Source of the DNA: a virus
Length of the DNA: 20,271 nucleotides
Direction: 5' to 3' (one strand)
Virus record (IMG/VR): IMGVR_UViG_3300025889_001211
Location: 1-20,271 of that record
The position numbers and the translations under genes are program-made. Of this stretch, positions 1 through 6,239 are shown piece after piece. The notes under the pieces were generated by a model that was not told the origin of the DNA, searched no databases, and saw only the letters and a list, made by a program, of their open reading frames with translations. The first letter of the stretch is position 1; every line of letters begins with the position of its first letter.

Positions 1-57
1 ACTTACTTCGTATAAGTAGTGATAAAAAGCAAAAGCCGTTAAATGATTAAAATAAAA

Positions 58-79
58 TATAAAATGATTAAAAAATAAT
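58..79. repeat. 22-nt AT-rich repeat, copy 1
   Basis: Positions 58-79 are identical to 19004-19025. In copy 2 the sequence encodes the C-terminal YKMIKK of a 30-residue protein plus its stop. Here the same frame reads a mini-ORF of 11 residues (43-78) with the same ending. Both copies sit just upstream of a TATATTTG promoter. The repeat could be a remnant of a duplicated promoter-proximal gene, but low complexity makes chance similarity possible. Confidence 0.5.
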
Positions 80-87
80 ACATAAGG

Positions 88-119
88 CTTGTGTATATAA
101 AATCTTTTTCGTATATTTG
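88..119 (+). promoter_or_regulatory. Bacteroidota-type promoter for the rightward genes at 133-1968
   Basis: A -33-like CTTG (88-91) is followed by 20 nt and then TATATTTG (112-119). This matches the known Bacteroidota pattern TTTG-N19-21-TAnnTTTG. The bases before the -7 element, TTTTCG, are shared with the other promoters in the window. The first gene starts 13 nt downstream, so the leader is very short. Confidence 0.8.
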
Positions 120-132
120 ACCTGTTGATTTA

Positions 133-474
133 ATGTTTAACCTTAATACTAATTCTATGAACAACCTCAACACACAATCGGATATTCCAACTATCCAACA
201 GAGCCTTCACTACATTTCAGCCCGTTTGGATGAAGTAACAGGCAACGCTATGGGGATGTCTAACATCCACATCGTTTCAGAGAATGATTACTCTGAAGAC
301 ATCGCTTCTGAACTTTCTACTTTGAATCAGAGCGTTAAGGAGATGAACTCTACATTGAATAATCTTTCTAACCGAATGGAAGATTTGGAGTTTAATCTTC
401 GTCCACTTTCCTCCATTGCTGAGAACTTGGAGATGATTATGATGGCTTATGTTGAATCAGTTAATCGTAAGTAA
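133..474 (+). CDS. Hypothetical coiled-coil protein, first gene of the rightward unit
   Basis: This 113-residue protein matches no family I recognise. The N-terminus is Asn-rich, with a second possible start at Met9 (position 157). Residues from about 60 to 95 have a heptad-like pattern (ELSTLNQSVKEMN, then LSNRMEDLEF) that suggests a helical coiled coil and oligomerisation. There is no signal peptide, transmembrane segment or cysteine cluster. It lies directly behind a promoter, and its TAA is followed after one base by the ATG of the ATPase-like gene, so the two are probably co-translated. A structural or adaptor role beside the ATPase is an inference only. Confidence 0.75.
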   Translation: MFNLNTNSMNNLNTQSDIPTIQQSLHYISARLDEVTGNAMGMSNIHIVSENDYSEDIASELSTLNQSVKEMNSTLNNLSNRMEDLEFNLRPLSSIAENLEMIMMAYVESVNRK

Positions 475-475
475 G

Positions 476-1369
476 ATGCAAGTATTTACCCGAAAACAAC
501 TTTTTGCATTAGAGCAAGGAAAAGCTCTTTACAATAAGTTTGAGAACGAAGTTAAAGTGGCAACCTCTGGAGATTACTCAATGTTTATGAAGAAACATTT
601 TTTCTTCTCATCAATGCCAGGTTATACAAAGTCTCATTTGATTAAAAAATATTTGGAAGAAGGTGTTGTTCCATATTACCTAATCACAGGTAAAAAATCT
701 TTAAGAGATTTTGGTTATCAACTATGTTTGATTGCAGCAAATCATCCAGATTCACCGGCTATTGTTAGTGTTGATGATTCTGATTTTATGTTTGCTAACA
801 GCGATTCAATGAATGTTATTAAGAATATGATGAGTGGGTTGAAAAAGTTTGAGTATTCTAACGCTCAAGCTTTATTGGGTGCTCGTAACCTACCCAAACC
901 AATGAAAGATGCAGTTAATAAGTTTAAGATGAAATATGGAGAAGGATTTAGTGTTCCAACTCACAATATTCATTTTATCATCGCTTCCAATGTGAAACTC
1001 CCATCAGCAGATGAGGCTGCAATGAGGCAGGATTTGAAGCCAGGTCCAACTTCACAAAAAATGGTAGATATGGCAGCAGTTGCAGACCGTATGAACAACT
1101 ATCATATTAACTTTGATGCTTGGGAAGAAAACTGGGGATATGTTGCGCATCGTATTTTGGAAGCTCCTTATTTCGGAGAAGGTCAGTTTGAGTTTACATT
1201 GGAGCAAAGACAACAAATGGTTAAGTTTGCTTGGGAAAACTTTGATAAACTTAAATCAAAATCTTTCCGATTGTATGAAGGGTTAGCACAAGAAATGATG
1301 TTGAATCCTGATGATTATTTGGATGTGTGGAATAGTTCTAAGTTTCTTAATATTTCTCAATACAAATAA
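476..1369 (+). CDS. AAA+-like P-loop ATPase with a degenerate Walker A
   Basis: The protein has 297 residues from ATG 476, one base after the previous stop. An upstream in-frame start at 449 would run back into the preceding gene and is less likely. The order of motifs suggests an AAA+ fold: a Walker A-like loop at about 46-53 (SMPGYTKS), a hydrophobic strand ending in two acidic residues (AIVSVDD, about 95-101) as Walker B, a sensor-1-like strand HFIIASN (166-172), and ADRM with an Arg near 205, placed like the DRF motif of MoxR-type ATPases. The Walker A has GxxKS spacing rather than GxxGxGK[ST], so nucleotide binding may be altered. Phage AAA+ proteins of this size act in replication, DNA remodelling or assembly; which applies here cannot be read from the sequence. 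It overlaps the next gene by one base (TAATG). Confidence 0.65.
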   Translation: MQVFTRKQLFALEQGKALYNKFENEVKVATSGDYSMFMKKHFFFSSMPGYTKSHLIKKYLEEGVVPYYLITGKKSLRDFGYQLCLIAANHPDSPAIVSVDDSDFMFANSDSMNVIKNMMSGLKKFEYSNAQALLGARNLPKPMKDAVNKFKMKYGEGFSVPTHNIHFIIASNVKLPSADEAAMRQDLKPGPTSQKMVDMAAVADRMNNYHINFDAWEENWGYVAHRILEAPYFGEGQFEFTLEQRQQMVKFAWENFDKLKSKSFRLYEGLAQEMMLNPDDYLDVWNSSKFLNISQYK

Positions 1370-1968
1370 TGAGCCCTGAAGAGATTAGAAAAATGTTAGA
1401 AGAGTATCAGTCCTCTCGTTTGGATAATAGGACTGATGCTCAACTACAACAAAATTCTGAAAGAGCTGCTCTTGGTGGAGTTAAAGCTCAAAAAACTCTT
1501 AAAAAAGAAAAAAAAGGTTTTTACGGGCTTACTGATGAAGAAAGAAGTAAGAATGGTAAAATTGGTGGAGATACATCTCATCCAAAAATGATTGAATGGT
1601 GTAGAAAAAATAATCACTGGGATAATTTATCTATTCTTCAAAAAGGATATGAAAAATCAAAAGAGCATAAAGAAAAAATAAGTAAAACTTTAATCGGTAG
1701 AGAATTATCAGAAGAAACTAAAAGAAAAATGTCTGAAAGCCAAATGGGACATGGATTTTCTGATGAAACTCTTAATAAAATGAAAAAATCTGCTCGTAAA
1801 AGAATGAGACCTGTAATGCAGTATGATTTAGATGATAATTTTATTAAAGAATGGGGTGGATTTGCCGAAATAGTAGATGAACTTGGATTGCAAAAATCAG
1901 GGATATATGCATGCTGTAATAACAAAATAAATAAATCTCAAGGATTTATTTGGAAATACAAAGAATAA
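1369..1968 (+). CDS. NUMOD3/NUMOD1 DNA-binding protein, homing-endonuclease-like without a visible nuclease
   Basis: This 199-residue Lys/Arg-rich protein has the modular DNA-binding parts of homing endonucleases but no GIY-YIG or HNH catalytic core that I can see. Around 97-140 there are three tandem NUMOD3-like helices (EHKEKISKTLIG, SEETKRKMSESQMG, SDETLNKMKKSA). Residues 147-197 form a NUMOD1 domain, starting MQYDLDDNFIKEW and ending GFIWKYKE. The N-terminal part has two similar Gly-rich segments (ERAALGGVKAQ and RSKNGKIGG) of unknown role. It is translationally coupled to the ATPase-like gene through TAATG. It could be a degenerate homing endonuclease, a nuclease with an unrecognised N-terminal active site, or a domesticated DNA-binding regulator. 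Confidence 0.75.
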   Translation: MSPEEIRKMLEEYQSSRLDNRTDAQLQQNSERAALGGVKAQKTLKKEKKGFYGLTDEERSKNGKIGGDTSHPKMIEWCRKNNHWDNLSILQKGYEKSKEHKEKISKTLIGRELSEETKRKMSESQMGHGFSDETLNKMKKSARKRMRPVMQYDLDDNFIKEWGGFAEIVDELGLQKSGIYACCNNKINKSQGFIWKYKE

Positions 1969-1969
1969 A

Positions 1970-2001
1970 TTTGGCCATTTAAGATTTATTTCGTATATTT
2001 G
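1970..2001 (+). promoter_or_regulatory. Rightward promoter reading into the convergent junction
   Basis: A perfect TTTG (1970-1973), a 20-nt spacer and TATATTTG (1994-2001) match the Bacteroidota primary promoter pattern. The TTTCG extension before the -7 element is present. It begins just after the stop of the NUMOD gene and points toward a stretch with no long rightward ORF, so its likely product is a small RNA or micro-ORF at 2018-2107. Confidence 0.75.
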
Positions 2002-2017
2002 TATAACAAAATAAGAA

Positions 2018-2051
2018 ACACACCTTTTTCGCATGAGCGGAGGGGGTGTGT
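2018..2051 (+). ncRNA. Candidate small RNA or 5' leader hairpin, 15-bp stem with AUGA loop
   Basis: The + strand can form a 15-bp stem (2018-2032 with 2037-2051) closed by the tetraloop ATGA (2033-2036). Eleven pairs are Watson-Crick and four are G-U wobbles. On the opposite strand the four wobbles become C-A mismatches, so the fold favours the rightward transcript, in agreement with the promoter ending at 2001. No T-run follows, so it is not a rightward terminator. The loop contains an ATG that opens a 24-codon ORF (2033-2107), which may or may not be translated. Confidence 0.45.
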
Positions 2052-2058
2052 ATTATAT

Positions 2059-2084
2059 AAAAAGAAAACCCACCGAATGGTGGG
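2059..2084 (-). terminator. Intrinsic terminator of the leftward structural operon
   Basis: On the - strand CCCACC-ATTC-GGTGGG (2084 to 2069) is followed by TTTTCTTTTT (2068 to 2059). It lies 48 bases past the stop of the last leftward gene (tail tube). On the + strand there is no T-run after the stem, so it acts leftward only. Confidence 0.8.
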
Positions 2085-2131
2085 CTTCCCTGTTGTATGA
2101 TAGATAAAAAATACGGGTTTCTTTGGGAGAA

Positions 2132-2677
2132 TTATCCGTATACGATAGTCGGTGCATTTGTAAAGCCTGCCGCTCCAAATGGGTCACCAAATGTGCTTCC
2201 ACTAACGAATGATGCTGGGAATTGTTCTTGTCCGGTGAAGGTCACAGCATAACCGTAAAGGTCTCCGAGTCCTGCTCCTGTTTGAATTGTTCCAGCGGTC
2301 AAATCAGCTCCTTCTCTTTCACCTACTAACAAGGTATCACCCTGCATTGTGTGAACAAAGATTTGAGGTCTTGACCAAGCCATCAACTTCAATTGAGTAG
2401 TCATCTCATTTGTAAGCTTCTTCAAGTTAAGAACCAATTCTTGTGAGAAGAATGTAGTGCCGTTTTCTCTTGAAGTATTTACGGTCTCTTGATAATTTGA
2501 AGTTCCCTTCAATTCGTAGTAGTATGCGTTCATTCCACTGGTTGGAAAGCCATCAACAAGACCTGAACCGTCTTTGCTGAATGAACCAGTTTGGAAGTTT
2601 ACGAAATACACACCAGCTAAACCACCAACGGACTCTTTACACACTTCTTGTCTACCTGCTGTTAAATCACATGCCAT
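2132..2677 (-). CDS. Probable tail tube (major tail) protein
   Basis: This 181-residue protein is the last gene of the leftward operon. It begins MACDLTAGRQEVCKESVGGL and has the features YYYELKG, SRENGTTFF and VTFTGQE, which I recall from structural proteins annotated as tail tube or unknown virion protein in phages of Bacteroidota. Alternating polar/hydrophobic strands and many Gly, Thr and Ser residues fit the beta-barrel tube fold. It follows the capsid gene after an 81-nt spacer carrying a GC-rich hairpin, which would allow its level to be set separately. It has no signal peptide. The virion role is fairly safe from context; the specific tube assignment is inference, and a head decoration or connector protein remains possible. 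Confidence 0.65.
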   Translation of the reverse strand: MACDLTAGRQEVCKESVGGLAGVYFVNFQTGSFSKDGSGLVDGFPTSGMNAYYYELKGTSNYQETVNTSRENGTTFFSQELVLNLKKLTNEMTTQLKLMAWSRPQIFVHTMQGDTLLVGEREGADLTAGTIQTGAGLGDLYGYAVTFTGQEQFPASFVSGSTFGDPFGAAGFTNAPTIVYG

Positions 2678-2720
2678 AATAGTTTATTTTTTTATTAGTT
2701 AAAGTTGTAAAAGAGTTTGG

Positions 2721-2740
2721 GGGAGGGTGTTACCCCTCCC
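2721..2740 (-). promoter_or_regulatory. GC-rich hairpin between capsid and tube genes
   Basis: In the leftward transcript GGGAGGG (2740 to 2734) pairs with CCCTCCC (2727 to 2721) around a 6-nt loop, beginning 18 bases after the capsid stop. Only a weak T-rich stretch (CTCTTTT) follows, so it may be a partial terminator or an RNA 3'-end stabiliser that raises capsid mRNA over downstream tube mRNA. Confidence 0.5.
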
Positions 2741-2758
2741 TTTAATCCTCTAATTGGT

Positions 2759-3715
2759 TTATACTGATGGGATGTGAATAGCCACATCAGAAAGGATACC
2801 TACTTGTGTATCCGCAGTGTATCTCATGATTACTCTGAAGTTCTGTGAACCATCCAAATCTGCCATGTCTAAGATACGCACTTCGTTGTAGTCGTTCATC
2901 AAACCAGTACCGAAGAACAAGTTTGATTTTTGAGCTGCTACAGCGTAAGAATCAGTCATACCTGGGCAAAGTGCCAACTCAATACCATTGAAGTTCATTG
3001 GCTTCTCACCCACGTTCATTTGGTTGTTCCAACCATTAGCACCTTGCGCACCACCAGCCAAAGCTTGTTGGTATGCCTTAGCCACGTTAGTTGCTACATA
3101 GATGGTCAAGTCTTCCTTACCATAAACTGCTGCTGGGATAGCGTCAACCAATGCTGATAATTTATCCAACACGTTAGCTGAAGTGATAGAGCCAGATGCA
3201 GAAGATTGGATTGCATCAGATGCTCCTGCAGTTGCTGCAGATGCAGAGATTACTGGAAGTAAACCTTTGAACTGACCGTTAGTTGCTGCTGCACCAGTCC
3301 AGATAGAAGTTTCAGTAGCTTCAGCTACCTTACCACCTACATAAGATACCAAGTAATCGGTGAATGTAGCAGGAACTTCATCAAATGCAGAGTAGCCCAA
3401 TTGAAGAGCTTCCCAAGATGCTACGAAGTTTTGCTTACACAATTCCAAGTTTACCTGAAGCTCTTTTGGCTCAAGGATTCTTTCAGTTAATGCTACAGTA
3501 CCAGAAGTAGTGAAATCACAAGAAGCATCGTTAACGATTGAGTCAACATCAACTCTCTGAATTACTTGCTTATACTTTACATTAGGAACAATAGTAATGT
3601 AGTTATTGTCCAATGTTCTTGCAGACAACAAAGCTGCTGCAATATACTTACCCGCAAATTCGCCAGCGTATGTGCTAGTGATAGAAGGCTGAGCAAATTT
3701 CTGTAATTTTCTCAT
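2759..3715 (-). CDS. Major capsid protein (HK97-fold type, probable)
   Basis: This 318-residue protein begins MRKLQKFAQPSITSTYAGEF, an N-terminus I recall from capsid proteins of uncultured Bacteroidota phages. Supporting features are its length, the Ala/Gly/Ser-rich middle (about 160-185), the segment LTERILEPKELQVNLELC (about 77-94) resembling the long helix/strand region of such capsids, and a C-terminal beta-rich part (FRVIMRYTADTQVGILSDVA) typical of a P-domain end. It is directly preceded by an acidic scaffold-like gene, with a 15-nt gap, which is the usual head-gene order. No protease domain is fused to it, and I see no separate maturation protease in the window. Confidence is high for a head protein and moderate for the exact fold. 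Confidence 0.8.
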   Translation of the reverse strand: MRKLQKFAQPSITSTYAGEFAGKYIAAALLSARTLDNNYITIVPNVKYKQVIQRVDVDSIVNDASCDFTTSGTVALTERILEPKELQVNLELCKQNFVASWEALQLGYSAFDEVPATFTDYLVSYVGGKVAEATETSIWTGAAATNGQFKGLLPVISASAATAGASDAIQSSASGSITSANVLDKLSALVDAIPAAVYGKEDLTIYVATNVAKAYQQALAGGAQGANGWNNQMNVGEKPMNFNGIELALCPGMTDSYAVAAQKSNLFFGTGLMNDYNEVRILDMADLDGSQNFRVIMRYTADTQVGILSDVAIHIPSV

Positions 3716-3730
3716 TGTTTTTGTTTTTAA

Positions 3731-4363
3731 TTAGTTATATAATTTTGCCAAGAACGATGATTGAGGGTTTCTGATGCTCTTGGACTTGTTTAATTTTACG
3801 CTAACTTTTGACATCTCTACTGGTGCGCCATTCATCGGAGAAACTTCTTCTTCATCCTCTTCTTCTTCACCAATTTCAATCTCAACTTCTTGCATTTTAG
3901 CGATAGCTTTTTCCATTTCTTCAATGCGATAAGCCATCTCTTCCATTTTCTTACCGTAATCTTCCATCTTAACCTTCATTTCCTCATATCCTGGTTCGCC
4001 TGGAAGTGGTTCTGGCTCTAAAGTTTCTTCAGCCATCTCTTCAACAACTTTCTCTTCAACTTCAGAATCAACTTTTACGATTTCTTCTTCCATTTCCTCC
4101 ACATTCTCTCTTTCAACGATAACGCCATCTTCAGTAATTACTCTGATATGAACTTCATTACCTTCCTCATCTTTGAGGAAAAGGTTGTGCTCGCCGTTAG
4201 GAGCTGGAGTTTTGCCGTCTTCGGTTACTACCTCAACTGGCTCGCCTACATCAAAAGTTGGAGACTCAACAATAGTTCCATCTTCTAACTTAGCGTAAGT
4301 CATCTTAACTTCCTCTTTTGTGAGTAAAGTTACGATTTTGTTTAATACACTATTTGCGTTCAT
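3731..4363 (-). CDS. Acidic scaffold-like protein upstream of the capsid gene
   Basis: This 210-residue protein is strongly acidic. It has a beta-rich N-terminal part (YAKLEDGTIVESPTF, VEVVTEDGKTPAPNGEHNLF), a Glu-rich middle, a predicted coiled coil at about 128-163 (EEMKVKMEDYGKKMEEMAYR and on), a run of Glu/Asp near 165-175 and a basic C-terminal tail ending SSFLAKLYN. Acidity, a coiled coil, a basic tail that could bind capsid subunits and its position next to the capsid gene fit an internal scaffold. Start 4363 is chosen because the leader MNANSVLNKIVTLLT resembles family N-termini; Met21 at 4303 is an alternative. A 61-nt spacer separates it from the preceding adhesin gene. Scaffold function is an inference from composition and order. 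Confidence 0.65.
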   Translation of the reverse strand: MNANSVLNKIVTLLTKEEVKMTYAKLEDGTIVESPTFDVGEPVEVVTEDGKTPAPNGEHNLFLKDEEGNEVHIRVITEDGVIVERENVEEMEEEIVKVDSEVEEKVVEEMAEETLEPEPLPGEPGYEEMKVKMEDYGKKMEEMAYRIEEMEKAIAKMQEVEIEIGEEEEDEEEVSPMNGAPVEMSKVSVKLNKSKSIRNPQSSFLAKLYN

Positions 4364-4404
4364 ATTATAATATGTTTTTATAGTTTAATGTTATAACAAT
4401 GTTT

Positions 4405-4426
4405 ATCACTTTTGTAGTGATTTTTT
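4405..4426. other. Small stem-loop at the adhesin/scaffold junction
   Basis: ATCACT (4405-4410), loop TTTGT and AGTGAT (4416-4421) form a 6-bp stem followed on the + strand by a T-run to 4426. There is no rightward gene here to terminate. In the leftward transcript it lies just after the LamG stop with no U-run, so it may separate the adhesin and head-gene parts of the mRNA. The function is unclear. Confidence 0.35.
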
Positions 4427-5276
4427 ATATTCCAACTCTATTAGCTAAAAATAAAGATGCTGATAAGATTTCATCAGCATTTAATAATTTATTGTAAATT
4501 AGTATATCCGCTACTTCACAATTTGAGTTTTCATAAACACTACTACCAACTATACCATCCGTATAAGAGCCGGTATTTACTCCAACTCCATATGGACCAG
4601 CTGGATATACGCTAGATGTTACTGATGATGTTATAAACTCTCCATTTAAGTACAAACTTTGAGTTCTTGGGTCGTGTACACCTGGTATGTCGTTCCATTC
4701 TGCGGTTGCTGCAAAAATCCTCCAATTAGTGTCATAGCTTCCAGATGGTTGAAATACAAACTTACCAACAACGGGGTCTGGTGCAATATATGCAGGTCCA
4801 ACTCCAGGTAATCCAGCGTAAGAGCCGGAATAATTACCCAAAGACCAATTTCGTAATAAATTGGTTGGACCTGTATTTGATAAACTTACCAAAATTCTAC
4901 CATGTTTATCAGTTATTGCTCCTGTATATCTACCTGAATAAATAACTGTATATTCTGGCGTATATGTTAAGTCAATTGCTCCGGGCGTTGGTTTTGTTTC
5001 AAATCCTTGTTGATGAGTAAAAGATAAAACACCAGTACCCGAGTCCCAAGTTGGAGAACCAAATAAAGATGCTGTTACATTACCACCATAAGAGTTATAC
5101 CAATAACCAGATGATGTATCTACATTTTTTTGACCATCTAAAAACATTACTAGCCCATCCAATGGAATAGGGTATGGTGGTGGAACAAATGGGTTTATAA
5201 TAATAGGAGTATCACCAACATATGAGTTGATGATTTCTTCGTTTCCTAAAAAGTATTGTGTTCCTATATCTCCCAT
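4425..5276 (-). CDS. LamG/concanavalin A-like tail adhesin
   Basis: This 283-residue protein has a short N-terminal module (MGDIGTQYFLGNEEI, about 1-30) that resembles the start of the 497-residue adhesin at 6240-7733, then a Pro-rich hinge (FVPPPYPIPL) and a LamG/ConA-like beta-sandwich. Supporting signatures are LVMFLDGQKNVDTSSG near the domain start, SLYLNGEFITSS (the usual strand where the ligand-bound chain reports its own size) and CEVADILIYNKLLNADEI near the C-terminus. Such domains bind glycans and are common on phage tail tips. It is the last of the fibre group, starting 3 bases after the previous stop. The host ligand is unknown. Confidence 0.75.
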   Translation of the reverse strand: MGDIGTQYFLGNEEIINSYVGDTPIIINPFVPPPYPIPLDGLVMFLDGQKNVDTSSGYWYNSYGGNVTASLFGSPTWDSGTGVLSFTHQQGFETKPTPGAIDLTYTPEYTVIYSGRYTGAITDKHGRILVSLSNTGPTNLLRNWSLGNYSGSYAGLPGVGPAYIAPDPVVGKFVFQPSGSYDTNWRIFAATAEWNDIPGVHDPRTQSLYLNGEFITSSVTSSVYPAGPYGVGVNTGSYTDGIVGSSVYENSNCEVADILIYNKLLNADEILSASLFLANRVGI

Positions 5277-5279
5277 ATC

Positions 5280-5729
5280 TTATGCACACATTTGGATTTC
5301 AGAAACAGTACCAGCACTTACATAAAATGCTTTATTCATACCATAGTCCTGATAACCATACCACTTTAGAGATTGCAATGCTGCATTACCAGCATCATCC
5401 ACCCATACACTATCTCCAACCTCAATAGAAGCTCCTACATTTGCTCCACCCTTTGAGTAATAGATTGTTTTAGGAGCGCCAGGATAAGCCCCACATGCTC
5501 CCATAATGGTATCGTGTCCAACTGGATATGGTATTGCACCATCACTATCGTAAATAGTAACGGATGAATAACCACCACCGGGAGGAGGGGTGTAAGGGTC
5601 TCCACCTCCACCACCAGGTCCTTCAGGCCATTGTGATGATGAATAATAGTTTACGATTGTAATCAATTCGTTCAACTTTGCTCTAATAGATGCTGCTGAT
5701 TCTAAATTATCTATACTATTTACACTCAT
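5280..5729 (-). CDS. Gly/Pro-hinged minor fibre protein
   Basis: This 149-residue protein starts at ATG 5729; an upstream TTG at 5753 would overlap the previous gene and is not preferred. It has a helical N-terminus (IRAKLNELITIVNYY, about 15-29), a Gly/Pro linker (EGPGGGGGDPYTPPPGGG, about 36-53) and a C-terminal domain of about 95 residues rich in Tyr, Gly and Val, ending in VSEIQMCA. The anchor, flexible linker and globular tip arrangement, and its place between adhesin genes, suggest a short virion fibre or tip. No enzyme motif is visible. The family is not recognised. Confidence 0.7.
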   Translation of the reverse strand: MSVNSIDNLESAASIRAKLNELITIVNYYSSSQWPEGPGGGGGDPYTPPPGGGYSSVTIYDSDGAIPYPVGHDTIMGACGAYPGAPKTIYYSKGGANVGASIEVGDSVWVDDAGNAALQSLKWYGYQDYGMNKAFYVSAGTVSEIQMCA

Positions 5730-5740
5730 TTCTTTTTCTT

Positions 5741-5995
5741 TTATTCTGTCCAATTTTGTGTATCATCCCATACACCTGTATCATTCCATACTCCATTATT
5801 TAACAACCAATTCGTAGTTGGTTCTTCAGGCACCGATATAGGAGGTGTAGAATAGATGATTTGTTTGTTTCCGTGGTTCTTAAAGGCTTGTGTTCTAAAG
5901 ATTGGATTTTTAGCCAATGTTCTAGCATCACCCAGCTTTGTACCACCGAATGCTATACTACCTAATGTTTTATTTCCTAATTTTATCGTTGCCAT
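5741..5995 (-). CDS. Small fibre-associated protein
   Basis: This 84-residue protein begins MATIKLGNKTLGSIAFGGTK, with a repeated LG-x-x-x-(I/L) pattern also seen in short anchor modules of tail fibres in flavobacterial phages, and ends with Trp/Asn-rich repeats (WLLNNGVWNDTGVWDDTQNW). The GVWNDT and GVWDDT copies are near-duplicates. It lies in the adhesin cluster, starting 3 bases after the previous stop. It may be an N-terminal anchor module encoded as its own gene. Function is not known. Confidence 0.65.
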   Translation of the reverse strand: MATIKLGNKTLGSIAFGGTKLGDARTLAKNPIFRTQAFKNHGNKQIIYSTPPISVPEEPTTNWLLNNGVWNDTGVWDDTQNWTE

Positions 5996-5998
5996 ATC

Positions 5999-6238
5999 TT
6001 ATTGTGGTATGTTATTTTGGTCCATTATTGGTTCTTCTATTACAATTGGTTCTGATTGGAATGTATTTGTCAAACCATCAAAATACAACCCAATTCCACC
6101 TTCATTATTCCATTTTGTAGATGGTATAAGATTTACAGACCCGTTTGGTAATACATAACCATCCAATGTATTTTTATTTTCAATGGTGATTATATCAACA
6201 CATTTATAATCTTCAGTTATTATTGCGTATGTAATCAT
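5999..6238 (-). CDS. Hypothetical small protein in the fibre cluster
   Basis: This 79-residue acidic protein (MITYAIITEDYKCVDIITIE at the start, IVIEEPIMDQNNIPQ at the end) has two short beta-rich parts and no recognisable family motif. It starts at ATG 6238, one base after the stop of the large adhesin, so it is likely coupled to it. The C-terminal EEP-rich tail resembles linkers that join anchor modules to receptor-binding modules in neighbouring genes. A role as a fibre accessory or chaperone is possible from position only. Confidence 0.6.
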   Translation of the reverse strand: MITYAIITEDYKCVDIITIENKNTLDGYVLPNGSVNLIPSTKWNNEGGIGLYFDGLTNTFQSEPIVIEEPIMDQNNIPQ

Positions 6239-6239
6239 T

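Noticed and set aside
1638-1925. Leftward ORF opposite the NUMOD protein
   Set aside because: The sense frame has clear NUMOD motifs and the antisense frame has no recognisable features.
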